A stretch of 64,000 nucleotides of DNA from Lichenostomus cassidix (GCA_008360975.2 CM039189.1:13396056-13460055); one strand, 5' to 3'. Numbered from the stretch's first letter, positions 24,649 to 39,100 are shown. Made by a program: numbers and translations. Notes: generated by a model from the sequence alone, not told the origin.

Positions 24649-27600
24649 TTGCCACTAAGCATGTCAAAATCTCCCTCAGTGTTTGAGTTATGCAATGAAG
24701 CTTACTTATGTTATAGAGATACCAGTGGCACACCTTTCTTTTGTTATCAAATTTATGTGAAAAGTTACAGGGATTACCTTGGATTTTCTGACTGCCATTT
24801 AACCAGCGAGGGACTTCAGGTTTTATTCTGCTGAACAGAAAGGCAGTTTGGAGTGAGTTCTCTGTAAAAATTTTAGGTCTTCCTCCTGAAAAGGCCTACA
24901 TTCAAGCATTACTGTATTGCATAGATTTAAGGCCTCAAAATACAAGTATTTTTTTATATTAAAAATGCCACTATTTATGACAAGAAGTTTTGGTTTTAAG
25001 CAGTTGAATCTTTGAATTGACATAGGATCTAGTTTTGTTTTGTACAAAATTACAGCCTTAATTCATTAATAAAGTTGTCCTGCTCATGTTCACTATAGAT
25101 TCTGCCACAGTTATTTAATCCTGATATCCATTTACACCATAATTGCAGCATTTATGTACATGACTGCTAGCCACTGGAACCAATATTTTAAATTTCCAAG
25201 GGTCAATTTTAAAGTTCAGAAATCAAAATTAAAAATTGGAAAGCAACAAGAGTAGCACAGCACAGTCCTCCAGTGTTTCAAATCTATGCTAATTACTCTT
25301 TCAAAAGGGAATATTTTTAACATAAAGAGAGAACCATACTATCAAGTGGCTACTGCAGTAGGGGTCTCCAGCCTTCAGATTAGCAGTGCCAGTTAGGTCA
25401 CACAAGGATCAGGTCTTGCTCATGCTCTGAGGAAGGACAGCTTGCAATCCCTGACACAATTTGGCTCTGATTCTCAGGGATTCTCTCCTTTAATATCTAG
25501 TAACATCATGTGTTGTGTATCCAGGACTGCTCAGAAACATGCCCAGTGGGTTTGTTCAAGGTAAGTTTACTTTATTTTTATTTTTCCTTTACAACTGAGA
25601 TGCTAGGGTCTTCACTGAAAACTAAAGAGGTAACTCCAGTGACTTGCAGCATGATGACATTGAACTCAAAGAACTATTTATAGGTCTGTAAAGAATATAT
25701 AACAGATCTCTCTTTTGGGAATGACCTTTTTTATCATCAGAATATATTCCTTCCCTCATGCGGAATAAGACCCTGGGATTTTTCAAAACAGATCAAAAGC
25801 TCAGAGCCCCTGCAATGTGGCACACAAGAGGGTGGTATTTAGACAAATGGAGCAGTTAAGATAACTGCAGCCCTCAGACCCAGCACTGCTCCTGCACACA
25901 GCTGCACAAATACCCAGGGAGGCAGCCACGACACAGAACCTGCTGGTGCAAAACCCGCCTGCAGAGTACCCTGTAAATACCCTCACTCCACATCTGAACT
26001 CGGAGCAGATCCGAGCCCATCTGTTCCTTCACTACCGGCAAATGTTCACCAAGGGAAGGCTAAAAAGCTACATGTGTCTCACCAGTAGTTGATATCATTG
26101 ACTCAGCATCAGAGAATACCAGAACATCCCTGAAGAAGTCAGGAGGACTGAAACACTGCACTTCTGGCAAGGTGACACCACGGTCAGCTTAGCATTTATG
26201 TGCTGCAGTAACTGTGGAACACATAGTTGAGTATGTCTGCTACATACATTTATTTAACCTGTTGAAAAGTCATGTGGAGAGGAGAATGAGCTCCGAATGC
26301 TTTTACACATTTACAGTTGCTGGGAAAAACATTTCCTTTAAATCCACATGTTGAATATATCCATCTTTGAGTCCGGCTTTCTGAAAGGAAAATTCACAGC
26401 CTGGCATTGGGGATGAAAAAAAATAAGAGAAAAATCCCTATTGACACATTAAATTAGACGTTTGCAGGGCCGCCAGAGACAGCAATTACTCTGCTGCAGC
26501 TTCTGTGGACAGATTACAGAAAACACTGACTGCTACCAGGTAATTCTACCTGCTAATTACTTGGGAAGACTCAGGTACTAAACTGACCTGAATGTTTTCA
26601 CAGGTCCTGGGACCCATTAAAGGAAAGAACTTTAAAAAAGCCACATAGTGATACTGACAGGAACTCTAGAGCTGTTGAAAATCCACCAAAAATATCCTTG
26701 CAGTATAATGATTAGAGTCTCAGTCAGCCCCAATCTATGCAGGCATTCACATTTCTCAACAGTTATAACAGAAAGAAGTGCTTTAATGGGGGGGGGGTTC
26801 CATACATATATACATTTTTTTATTCCTCCCCCCAGTTCTGACTGTAAGAAGAGCCTGCAGCCCCTGTCCCCAGTGTGTGGGGGCAGCAGGGCAGTGCCAA
26901 GGTGTGTCTGGGCACTGCTGGGGCTCTAGGAAGGCTTGTCCCAGTGCTGATCAGGCTACTCACACTGAACATGCCCTGTGATAGGAGAGGGTGATGACTT
27001 GCAATTTTTTTGGTGCCATGCTGGGACAATTCCTGCAAAGGTCAGAATTGGGAACCCAAGTTGCAAACAACTTTCTCCTGTGGCAATAAGCTCCCTAACC
27101 CTGCTACCAAGGAACGCTCCAGTCAGAAAACATCCTTCTTTGACAGCTATTTGCCGAAAGAGCTCCGAACTGCGGAATGTCCAAAAAGAATCCCAGACCA
27201 AGTTGCAAACATCTTTCCATCTCGAATAAGGTTCTGCATGCAGTCACCAAGGCAGGAAAAAAGCTACTAAAGGAATAAGGAAACTTTGTGTTAACAGATC
27301 TGCATCTACCACCACTTTCCAGCCAGCACACTCACCCTGTGGAGGACTGCAGTTGTTTGGTGTCAGGCGGTAAATCAGGCTGAGGTATCATGGTCAGGGG
27401 CACATAGCAAACACGAGATACACTGTTAAGTTCACATTTCTTAGCAGCATTTCTTTCAGTGTCTTCTGCAATACAAAGGTAAGTGGAAAAATTTGTCAGA
27501 GCTACAATACACAGGCAAAGCCCAGATAATCCAGGACCCACAAAATCTGCATTTCACATGTAAAAATTCAAATCTTCCGTGACAAAGACAACCTGCCATT

Positions 27601-28328
27601 TGCCATTCTGTAAGAATTTGGGTATAATTAAATACTGCTAGAGATGCAAGGGAAGATGTGTTATTTCCTGTGAGGGAAAATGGGTGACTTAGAGGTTTTT
27701 AATATTATAGTTATTGCTTTTCAGAAAGTCTCCTCAGGAAACTTCGGAAAATCCCTTCTCTCCAAATAGACAAGCCTAAAATTACAGATTCATTAAATCA
27801 GTGTGTGGGTAAGACGTTTCTTCATATAGTATCACTATGTTTAAAACAGAAAAAACACAGCCTCCTTTCATCTGCTGAGGCTGAGAAATCTGTAACAAAA
27901 AGAGAATATATAAACAAAGCACACTGCTCCCTGGCACAGTCTTTGCTGTCAAAATTTGCTCCTGCCCAGGGTCTGTTTCCCACTCCTACCTACATCTAAA
28001 CTACCACTGTCCCAAACTGTTATTTCAGGGTTGCATTAAACATATCAGGATTTACTTATTTAGTGAGCAGTGATGCCACCAAACTTTCAGCTTGACACCA
28101 AAAACATCTGATCAAGGCTCTGCTACAGAATTTAATCCACCAGGCAGCTGCCTAAGATGTGAAAATATTCTGTACACACAGTGTGCTTTATGACACACTT
28201 CTGAACAAAAATACTCTTTTTACTATATCCAACAAAGAGTATTTTTTTTTTTTTGAGATTACAGCATACATCAAATTATTAAGAACAGTGCAGCACAGAG
28301 ACTAAGTAAACTGAGAATTATGAGACAG

Positions 28329-28332
<4 letters not shown>
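24649..28332. other. Unique non-coding DNA, no gene seen
   Basis: About 3.7 kb. Overlapping open frames on both strands near 26950-27330 have no domain. There is a G-run at 26789-26797 and a T-run near 28239-28254. A donor-like GTAAGT at 25561-25566 and another near 27480 have no convincing exon. Confidence 0.4.

Positions 28333-28358
<26 letters not shown>
28333..28358. repeat. (AT)13 dinucleotide microsatellite
   Basis: Thirteen uninterrupted AT units. It is likely polymorphic in length. Confidence 0.95.
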
Positions 28359-28359
<1 letters not shown>

Positions 28360-31300
28360 GTTTAGGTCAATCTTGTTATCTTCTAGTAAGTGCAACTAAA
28401 CAAAATAAGCATGTAGTAAACACTTCCATAAATACTTTGAACTGCACTAATCTGTCTATTTCATCAGACTAATCTAATTTATCTGAGCTAGTAAACAACA
28501 AAAATGTGAGCTGCTCACATTTTCCCACAAATAATATCCCTCCACATTGTCTGTGACCACCAAAACTCTTGGCACGTTTAACCAGATTTTGGTAAATATT
28601 ACCATGAGGAATGATTTTTTTTTTCTCCTCCAGACTACGCTTCTCTTCTGTAAAATGAGCAGCAATTACCAACATATGAGTTCTCCAGCTAGAAAGGGAA
28701 CCAAGTGTCCAGATCAGAACTCAGTGGAAGCTAACTGTGTATATCTAGAGATTCTCTGGTTTAGTGGATTTGTGCTACCTCCCGACACACAAAACACAAC
28801 TCCTGATAAGAAGGCACAGAGGTAGCAGCTGCCCACTGTGGAAAGTACACGAAGCCAGTACACTTGAGGACAGCTTTGTTAAAGCTGGATTTTTAGTTTC
28901 TTGCCTATGACTACACCTTGATTGAACAAGGTGCTTAGATCTGTCTGCTGTTTCAAACAGGACAACAGTCCCACCAAAAACAAAGGTCACTGGGCCTTGA
29001 AGCTAAATCTGTGCTCAAGGCCTTGCTCAGTGGCTGCTGCTTCTCACAGTGCTCTGGATGCCAGAGCAGTGTCTGCAGAGGTGCAGAGTGCTGCACATGC
29101 AGTGAGCTGCTGTCACACTGCAGATATGCTGAGGAAACAGAAGGATTGTCTTGATGCCTCTGTGAATACAGGACAGGCAGGTTTATTTCTCTAAGAGTTG
29201 CGCCAAGTTCCAGCAGTGATTTGTAAGAAAATTATTTTGTTTCTAGGCTCTGTTGCTGATATATAATCAGCATATAATACTTGCATAACATTTCACCAAC
29301 TCATGGAATATTGCAAACATTAATATCCACAGAGCACAATGAACAGGGGACTGAGAAGACTTACTAATGCTACTCCAAGACCACCCCCAGTGGCTCATTA
29401 GCAGTTGACTTTACAGTTATACATGCAATTTTCCACATGGGCCACCTTCTAGGGAAAACAGATGGTGAGAAAGAGCCTTCCTTCCCCTTACCACCATCCC
29501 TGCAAAGAAGTAACTTCTCTATTTTGACAGATATTTTCGCATGATTAACATTTAACTTCATAAAAAAGAAAAAAGTATTGGTGTGTCTTGGGCAAATAAA
29601 CAGCTATACATGGAAGAAACTAACACATTCAAAACAAAAAGGATATTTCTATATTTGAAAAATTACGTATCTATTCTAGCTGCCTATTTTTTTTTTTTTT
29701 TTGCCTTTTCAGGAAGGTTGCAAATGTTAGAGACATATTTGGTCAGTGTTTCTACTGGACAGCAACATGTTTCTACACTGTAGATGACAAACGAAATTAT
29801 CTTTTATATCTCTCATTGGTTTACACATTTCTTGACTTTCCCAATTTTGTTCTTGCAGATGTACAGGAATGCAAGAGAACTAAAATGCATAGCTAGTTCC
29901 AGCAACACAATTCTGCCCCTGACACAGCTCAAGTAAAACTCTGTCATATATATTTTACTAAGTCCATGCATAACTTCTGTTTCACATCATAGCAGCGGTC
30001 CGAATATCAGGGAGGGCAAGTAAGGCTCGTGGTCCTCCTTTCATTATGCAATAATATTTACCTGCAAGCTAAAAACCACATCTGAATCTCTGAGCCCTAC
30101 TTTGACCTGACACAGGCATGTAAATTTTGATAAAGCCACAAAGACAAAGCTTCTTTTTTCAACATTGATACAAAATATTCCAAAAAGACATTAAAAGAAG
30201 GGACCATCAATTTCTGAAAGATAGAAATGTTTTTCACAAGCCAAACATGTCTCACTTTTTTTTCTGTGCTTGCATTTTAACTGATTTAAAGGTATTTTTA
30301 AAAAGACAAAGATTTGGATATTTTATTTGCAAAAGCTATTGCAGTTTTTAGCAATTAACTGCTGATACTTTGAATGGAAAAGGATACAAGAGGACCATCA
30401 TAGGTCTGATGCTCCAGAAACGCTCTGCCTCTAGCAGCAAAAGCACATACACTAATGAACTGGATAGCTCTTCAATAAAAGCTGATTTATATAAACTATG
30501 ATGGTTTCTACTGAGTTAAATGTATTTATAACACATTGCAAGATATAAATATGCAGCAGGAGGGGACCCCATGCTTTGCATGTCTTTTGATCAGGCACTG
30601 TGTTTATTGTCACTCATTTTAAAATCAGATGCCAAAGTAGAAGGGACTTCAATCACAGTAACCCTATCTCATGGTGGTTTCAGAGAGCACCCTCCAGCAA
30701 AATGCCTAATTAGCAGCATTTTCTGAAGATTTGGGGCACCCAACTTGAGACAATCTGTGTCTGATTTCCAGAGATGCTGAACATTCATAGCTCATGTTGG
30801 ATCAGAAACAGCACAAGGTAGCTCAGCCTGAAGGGCAGAGATGTTTCACAAGATCAGACATTACAAGAGACAGGATGGGTGGTCACTTCAGCCTGAACAC
30901 ACACCCAGCAGCAGCAGAAAAAATTACATGTGGCCTGATTCCATCAGCATAAAATTAAGTTTCTTTTTTTAAAAGACAAGCAAAATTAAAAAGCCCTGGT
31001 TTGTATTTGAATTGCTGTTTTGAAGACTGTGACATCTGTTGTCAAGTTAAGCATAAGCAGCATCTCATACACAGACTCACTTATCTTGGTATGTAGTCTC
31101 TCCATTTTAAATTGTTCTTAATTTCTGTTTCTTTCCCTAAGATTTTGTACACAATTGTGATTTTGCAAATATAAGGTACATCTAGGAACTATTTGAAAGT
31201 ACTCTTTACAGCAAGAACGAAACTCAAGAAATTTAGGTACATTTACCAAATATCTCAATAATAATAGAATTAAAAGGATAGGGGAAGAGAATTGCCTGTG

Positions 31301-34225
31301 CCTCCAGGATTTAGAATATATGTTCCTTTAGTATTTTTTCCTTTTCTTTTTTTGGGGAAAAGAGCAAGCAAGACATAAAAACAGCCAAAATGGACTATAG
31401 AACAAAACCAGTCACATCTCATTTACTCATGCAGTGTCACACAATACATAGAATATTTATATCTCAAAAAATTCTGAATTTAGAAAAGTCAGAGAAGAAA
31501 GGCCTTGGTTTAGAGAGTGTGCAACATTTTCATGGTGGGGGGTAATATTTGGTTATTGAAAACCTCATGAATGGTACTTTTCCTTTATAGCATCTTTTAC
31601 AGTTGCTGGTTATGTATCTGATGTGACTGCCATGGATAGGAAGCTATTGCACTGATTTTTATTAAGGGCAATGAGCATCCAAAGGCTGACCCAAACTAAA
31701 AGTCATGTTTGCAAAGAGTTGAATTAACATTTGAATTTCAATACTTTCAATTACTGAAGCACATTTTTACTTTTTGGCTACAAGGTGACGTAGGAACAAT
31801 GACAAAACAGACCCACTGAGGGGGCTGCAGACACCAAACCCTCTAGTGGTGGTCTCCAACTGAGAACTATTTGAACTGTTTCAGATATGTGCTTGTGGGA
31901 AAGTAAAACAAGCTTCAAAATTCAGAGAACTGTTTCTAAAGCTATTGTAAATCTAGCAGACTTATTGCTTTACTGACAGACATTTCCAGTCCATGGAAGG
32001 ATGTGGACACTGAAATACCAGAAGGGATAGGTCTCAATTCCCTTGAACATAAACTAGTCCAGTTAAAAATTTTGCACTGGAAAAATTTTAGCTCATTGTG
32101 ACTTTCAGGTTTCATTGCTACAGCAAGTAACTGGCAGTGTATTTATCCACTCCACAAATAATTAATATCCTCTGTGCCCATCACAATATGCTGTTACCAG
32201 GTAAGCCCTTTTACTCCCTCTAGAAGGGGCTCAGGAAGGATAAGCAGCACTGCATTCTCTGATAAATAATTTGGAAAAAAAAAGAAAAGAATAAGCTGCC
32301 AGCACACGGAGGTGTTAATCTCTTCCACTCAAGAATTATGTAGAGGAAAGTAATATAAACTGTAAATTGTGCAGGCAGCCCAGAAAGCTTGGTTCAGTGT
32401 CACTCCATATCACTGGTGTGGCCAGGGTGTGACTTCTTAACAGTCTGTAGGAATTTTGGGGAGGAGGGTCAAGATGAGGGGGATGACTTGTCCATGGAAT
32501 TCACAGTCTAGAGGCACTTGGCAGCTTTTCATTCATCCTATTACAGAGATACTTAATAAATCTGCCCACCCAAATACAAGGGGTTTCCTCGTGAGTTGCC
32601 AACTATTTGTTATAGGTTGATTCTTGCTTAGAGAGTAAGAGTATAGAGAGAGCACCCATTCCACAGGGCTGCCTTAGCACAGTCACACAGATGTTGAAGT
32701 AAAAAAGTCAAGGTCACATACAGAAAATAAGGATCTCCAGCTGGTAATCTCCAACAGACACAAAGGGGATCCCTACAGAAATCTTCAGCAGTCTGAGAAG
32801 TACCCTACAAATGTGTCTACTTATGGCTGCATCTTTCTTTGGAATAATTCTTCAAATGGACTTGACATCTTCCTGCCTTGCAAGATGTTTCCCTCTACTG
32901 TTACCCTAATAAAACATGTTTTATTATCATGTTGCTCCACAATTTCGAAGGAGCAATGTTTGACCTAGGGCAGAATCTTCAGGTTTCGTGTCAGTAACCG
33001 TGCAGACTGTCAAATTCTGCTGCAACAGTTCTGTTTTGGGGTAGCACCAGGCCTTACCTTGAGAACAGATCCACAGAGGTACCTGGGATTCACTAGAGAG
33101 GAAGTCCAAACAATGGGATGGACATGATACTTACTGTTCAGTCTCATAAAGACTAAAGACACAGGTCAATTATATTTGGCGGGAGCAAAATATTTTCTAT
33201 GTTACTACTACAATTCATAAAATGAGAGCTTAGCTTTCACATTAACAACTATGATCTGAAAGGAGTCAAAGAATGTACAGTACCACCCTCCATACTGCAC
33301 ACTCCAGGAATTATAAAGAGGGGGAAAAATCTAGTCTGCATTGCTGGGAAAATTTATAAAAAATTCAGGAGTATTTAATAATTTACAGTCGGACCACTGA
33401 CCTTAAAAGTTATGTTAAAAAATTAAGAACCTTAAAGAAAAGCTATTCAAAAGTACAGACTACACTTAAAATAGATTATTAGCTCCCCCAAATTATTAAA
33501 TATGAGTGAATTTAATAACAAATTACATATGAACACAATTACATGCATAAATAAATGTGATCAGATCTGAGAACTTCAGAGCACAGCTAGGTACCATCAA
33601 GCTGAGGCAGTGAGTGAGTGTGACACCTATGGAAAAAGCCTCACTGAGGCACTAACAATTCTCATCTGTGCTCAGCTGCTGCCTGGCACAATACTGAGGA
33701 CATTTGCAGCCTGGCAAAATATTTATTGTGAAACTCATCTGAATTTAGATTTCATTGCAAATGAGACAACAATCCCTTTCTCTACCATACCTCATGTATG
33801 AAATATTATCTCTAAATGTCAGATCCTTCTATCTTATTACACCTAATCTATTAATCACACAGGCCACCGTAAAACAACATTTGAACAGTGATTTAAGAAA
33901 CACAGCTATGATATGAAATCTGGTATAAAAAGGGATGTGCTTATTAAGTGTCTCTAACATAGCATTCATTGGAATAAGTGTTAACATCCTACCTGAACAA
34001 AATTCAAGACTCAATTAAGAATGAAGAACATATTCTTCACATCTCATTAAAACTATTATACAGATTTATTGGCACAGAATATCAGTAATTTGGTCAATTG
34101 GCCAGTGGTTAATCCCTAGACATACACTCTGTAAAGCACTTCATGATTCTCTCTGAAGAAATAAAGTACACAGTGCAAAAATTACAAGCCCTTCACTTGA
34201 GAGGAACTTTTTGGGGTTTCAATTT
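28359..34225. other. Unique non-coding DNA, no gene seen
   Basis: About 5.9 kb, with a T-run at 29687-29702. No open frame above about 90 codons appears, and none has a domain. I recognise no named repeat, tRNA or microRNA. A stretch rich in CTG and CAG trinucleotides lies near 29020-29130 but is not a tandem repeat. Confidence 0.45.
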
Positions 34226-34251
34226 AAAAAAAAAATTAAAAAAAAAAAAAA
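34226..34251 (+). repeat. A-rich simple repeat
   Basis: Two adenine runs separated by TT. They create the lysine-rich start of a 167-codon open frame (34211-34714), which I regard as spurious. Confidence 0.85.
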
Positions 34252-35484
34252 GGCAGTGTTAACTTGCATGCATGAAAAGGGTATCTTTGATTGCCAGGTG
34301 CTGAAATATCATGCTCAGTTTGTCTTGACTCAGGAAGTGCTCTCTGATCTCAAAATCGTTGATGCTAAAAAAAAGAGCATTGTCTTAAAAGAGCAAAGCA
34401 GACAGTACTATAAAAATAATGAGCTGGGAAGACTCTTAAGCCTTTTACATAATAGAACCTCTCACTGCACTGAGGAAGATTCCCTCAAGGCCCAGTGTAG
34501 CTCTTTACTTTTGTTTTGGTTTAAACAGGCAAACACCATAGCATCAATTAAAGAGGCCAGTTATTTACCACGCATTCAAAGTCTACAGCCGTTAAGAGGA
34601 TTAATTGCCTTCATGCATATGAAATTTAAACATAGGAGATTAAAGACAAACCAACCTGGTCACACACAACTAACTTCAATTAACCTATATGCACCCCCTA
34701 AGCATTTTTGTTAATAAGCACAGACCACTGGTCCCAATTCAGATCCTGATCTTGCGACAAGTTTTCTCCATGTGAATTGAGAGAAGAGCGCTATCAAAAT
34801 ACAGCTTCAGAAGAAAGAAAAACAAAAAAAAAAAAACCCAGAACTCTTGGAATAAACTGTAAAGCAGCAGCTGAAAGAATATGCTAGGTGAAGCACAGTG
34901 GAAAACATGTAGAGACCTCCATAGCCACCTTCAGAAAGTACTGGCATTTAAGCATTCAAACACTGGAATGTAATCTGAATTTTGAAAACAACGCTGACTG
35001 CAACTGATGGGACAGGAAATGTTACAAGCTATAGCTGCTCCATTCATTTCAACAACACTACAGTGCTGAAGTGATTTATATCTATTAAACATCTCCAAAT
35101 GGGGAATATAGCCATTTTATCCTTACATAATTAAATTAATAACAGTCAAACTTCAGTTCTGCCTGGTTATGAAGCTATGATTTTTCTGACCTTCACTACA
35201 TAAGAGGCTGCCAGCAAAGAGCTGCAGCAGTGCTAAGTCTTGAATAGTACACACTTGTCAATATTGGTTTTCAGTATTAGAATCAAGTCCAGTTCTCAGT
35301 AATGCCTTTTTCACAACTAAATATTCTACTGAAATTTTCCTGGGTTGTACTAATTGCAATCATTGCAACTGACTAATGGCTGGGAGGGTGGAGGAGGGAA
35401 GAAGAGTTAAGGACTGTTGTCAAAGACTGTCAGTGTCGTAACCACGGGGTTTATTTACCCAGAATGTACAGGACTTGTCCATAA
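34252..35484. other. Unique non-coding DNA with a spurious long frame
   Basis: The 167-codon frame to 34714 begins in an A-run and has no signal peptide, domain or repeat, and no similarity that I recognise. The rest is A+T-rich unique sequence. Confidence 0.4.
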
Positions 35485-35692
35485 AAAATAGAGGAAATTT
35501 AATTTAGGCATATGAACAACCTGTTTTTATTTAAGGGCTAGTGAACACCGGAACACATTGCCCAGACTGCAGTGTTTCCATCCTTGAGGATGGACACAGC
35601 TTTGAGCAACCTCTTCCAGCTGACCCTGCTCTGAACAGGAGGGTTGCACTAGGGATTCTCCAGCCTATGCCAATTGCTCTCTGATTCTGCAG
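35485..35692 (+). mobile_element. CR1 LINE 3'-end fragment
   Basis: The plus strand follows the CR1 3' untranslated region: a 'gaggaaatttaatttaggca' type segment, 'acaccggaacacattgccca', 'tccatccttgaggatgga', 'gagcaacct' and 'ctgaccctgctctgaacagg', then 'gggttgcactaggg'. It stops near 'tgattctgcag', where the octamer tail should be, and is moderately diverged. Confidence 0.85.
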
Positions 35693-36054
35693 CAACTGCT
35701 GTAATAGTGGTACCCACTGCTTCTGGTCTCTCTGAACATGCCTCAGTCCCCCAGCAGAACAGCAACAACAAACCCCCTCTCCACAAAGTCAGAGACCTCT
35801 GTAACTCAACCATGTAAAAGACATTTACCTACCTTCTGATCTCTTCTCATTTTGAACCATGACACAACTTCAAGCAGCTCCCTGCACCACCCCACCCCAC
35901 CCTCCCCCCAAAGTATCAATAATACAAGTCCAACAGTCAACAAAAGATGTCATCCATTTCTCAGTTTATCTGGGGTTTTTTAATAGTGGATACCACTGAC
36001 AGCTGTCATACCATGTGCCTTTCCAGTGAACAGGAGGCAAAGTACATGACAATT
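35693..36054. other. Unique non-coding DNA with a C-rich tract
   Basis: This stretch holds the quadruplex-forming tract at 35890-35909 described separately. No gene is seen. Confidence 0.4.
35890..35909 (-). other. G-quadruplex motif
   Basis: The plus strand has C-tracts of 4, 4, 3 and 6 bases separated by single A, A and T loops. The minus strand therefore has four G-tracts with one-base loops, the arrangement expected to form a very stable quadruplex. Confidence 0.75.
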
Positions 36055-36130
36055 AGGTAACAAAGGAGAGTCACATAGCAGAACTGAACCTAGGATCTCT
36101 AGGTTTCCTGATTAATAGTTCACTAGAAGG
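36055..36130 (-). mobile_element. MIR-type SINE relic
   Basis: On the plus strand 'gagtcacatagcagaactga' and 'acctaggatctctaggtttcc' followed by 'tgattaatagttcacta' match, in order, the reverse-complemented MIR segments usually read as 'gtcacacagcaggaactgaa', 'cccaggtctcctga' and 'ttcctagtccagtgc'. It is short and diverged. Confidence 0.5.
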
Positions 36131-39100
36131 GGTCTAGGAGACAATACTAATTTTAGCCAACAGCTTCATTTGCAAAAGTGCCTATTCAGACATAAATTTC
36201 CTGCTAACCCTTTGTTACCTCAACCAGCGGCAAAGGACTGTGAATTTTACCCCTCCTTCTGAAGTGCCAGCAGAATTATTGTTTAATTTCACTAATTTCC
36301 AACCCATTACACCTGCACAAGCCCATGGGCTCTTCACAGAAGCAAGCAATATCAGAATTTGGCCTTTACTGCTGGTGATGGCACACAAAGAGCATCCCAC
36401 AGAAATTGTGCAAAATTGCAGTTCAGAAGGGAATACTGGGCTGTCCCAGCTCCTCTCCCCTGGAGCAAGGCCCTTCCTGCTGCACAGCCTTCTTACTAAC
36501 TAGCCACATAACTCTAGGTACCTGGAGAAATCCATAGCTCTAGATTACGAACACTACGTTTTTGGGGTTTTTTTAGCATACCTCTTTTAAACAAACAGTA
36601 ATTAGCACTGGACTGTACCTCCTTCTCTTCTGAGATAGCTGCTCTAATGCCTGGTCTCAAATGTACATTTTTGGCCATAGCGACAATTAGTTCATTTGTA
36701 CAAAAGCAAAGAGCTTCATTGTAAGAAATTTTATGTATTCTCTCCTGCAACATTTCATGGCTAGACAGCTGACTTCATGATTTCTAGGCATCCAAATTCT
36801 GGATGTAGAAAGATAACAGTGAATCTAACTAGTGACAGATGGACCATGGCCCATTCCAACAGCTTCTCAGTGACTGTAACCTTTCTACTAATAAATAAAC
36901 GCCGTAAACCTGTGAAAGTTCTTTAAAACTGAAATAGTTAAAATTGAATATAAATAATGAATATAAAATTGAATATAAATAAATAATGGTTAAAATTGAA
37001 ATATCCTATGGCATATAGACTTGAGGCAGAGAAGAACCCCAAGTACCTCTTGCCTGTAATTTCCCTAAATGTTAGGCAGGACCAGTGAGTTTCTTGCCCC
37101 ATTTTTAAGGGAACAGGATGATATATCATCTGAAATCATGCTCAGGTCATCTATTCTAGATTCCCTGGTTTGTTTCGTTCTTGAAGGCTCCTTCACTAAA
37201 GCACTGTATATGACAACATCTGGAAGTGCTGTAACATGATTCTAGAATCAGGGAACAGGTTTATTGTTTGGGGCTTTTTTAAATGTAGAGCTTCAACAAT
37301 TTAACAAACACTTCAAAAAAATATTAACAATACTCATTTACAATAACTCTCTCATTTGCAAGCAGAATACATTTGGTATAAATATCACTAGCAGAGTAAA
37401 AAAAAATCAGGAACCAGAACCTTTAAAAATTTTTTTTAATCATGTTGGGATTTTTTTGCAAAACTGAAACTCAGTCATAGAAGTAAGGTCTTAGTGTTTC
37501 ATAAACAATATCAAAATGTATATCAAAATTAAGAGGGCAGAATATTAGAAGCTTTTGTGTGCTAGCTGCACAGGAAAAAATACAAATATTAATTTAACAT
37601 CTTTTCTAGCAACTACGTATTTTACACAGAAACAGTCTGACAGTAGACATTGTACACAGTCATGTTTCATGAAGTTCAGGCCAGTTGCAAAAGCTGGGCA
37701 TCCATCAAGCCAAACCAGCTGGTTTTGAATAAAGATCCAAACAGAAACAGATTAAACCAAAACGAAGTTATGTGGAAATTGGTCACCTTAGTGCCCCTCT
37801 GTAGCTGCCTTAGCAAAGCCATTTCAGCTTTGGCTGAAATGCCTGCATGGACCCCAGCAGCACAAGGCAGCACCCAAACACCTTCTGATCTGCCATGCTG
37901 CAGGTTGGTGATGCCCTCTGTTTTACAGGTGGAGAGAAGAGGTGCACAGACATTCAGGGCTTGCTCCACAAGAACAATTTGCATAGCTAATCCTGGGCTG
38001 GGCTGCTCCAGGCAGAGAGCCCTCAATGCAACACCAGCACCTGTAGGAAGCTCCCAGCAGCTCAGGTTGGGACACCAGGGACAGAGGCAGGCCTGGGAGC
38101 TCAGTTGACTGATCCAGTCCACAGACAGCTGATAACCACCTGCTAAAAAAAGAGTGCTAAGCTCTACTGCGCCACCTGAAAACCCCACCACTACTTAATT
38201 TAAAAAGAACAAAAAGCCTCCTAGAACAAACAAATCTAAAATACTTCACAACCTTGAATGAGCATTCAAACCATCAAACCATCAAGGTGAAGCATGAACA
38301 AAAATCCTACTCCATCAAAATACTGCTATGTAGGAGGTATCTCCTGTTGAATCTCCTCTGCTTGATATAATATTCATAATGAAAAATGACACTTTATGTA
38401 ACAGGTCAGTGTCTAGGATATTATCCTAAGATACCAGAGACCCAAATTTTGATTGGTACTGCAAGGTAAAAAACAAAAATAAATTAAAAATAGCAGTAAG
38501 AAAAAACCCTTTTTCACCATGCAAGTATTTTGGTCACACGTCTGCACGCCACAGTTTGTCTGCTCTTGGTTTCAGCTTTGTGCATGAGCAGCGTTCAGCT
38601 GCTGCCAGCTCAAAAAGTGCCTCTGCAATTCAACTTTGCTGACCTTGTTGCAGAGCTCTGATTTCAAGCAAACTATTGGCTATGAGGTATCAATAACAAG
38701 CTGAGGTAGCAAGGGCAGGATGATTTTAAAACAGTCATTGCCACTTAAAAGGACGATGAAATGCCTAACAGCTTACATAGTTGTTAAGTACATGTGAGAT
38801 TCTGAGCCCAGATTATCATCCAAAAGTCACAAAGAAGGTCTAAGCCTCCAAAAATCAAAGCACTTAAATCACAATCTATTTTAGCATATTCCATACAAAA
38901 TCAGAAGGCATACCGGATACGTTAGAAAGACAACAGAATTCAGCAGACCCCTCATCTTGTTATCTACTGCAGGACTGAAGTTTACAGTGTTCCCTTAATT
39001 GGTTAAGTCAACTGGTAGAGGGCTCCCAGCAATAGAGAAAATATTAGCCTTGAAGACACATCAGCTAAGTCAAACTGACCAAAAGAGCTGCCTAAGAACT

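Noticed and set aside
27055..27220. Direct repeat CAAGTTGCAAACA at two places
   Set aside because: A 13-base repeat is expected many times by chance in 64 kb, and the surroundings do not align.
34211..34714. 167-codon open frame on the plus strand
   Set aside because: It begins in an A-run that yields a polylysine start. It has no domain, signal peptide or family resemblance, and this length is expected by chance in 64 kb.
37676..38191. 171-codon minus frame overlapping a 152-codon plus frame
   Set aside because: Both strands are open over the same G+C-richer, stop-poor patch. Neither product has a recognisable domain.
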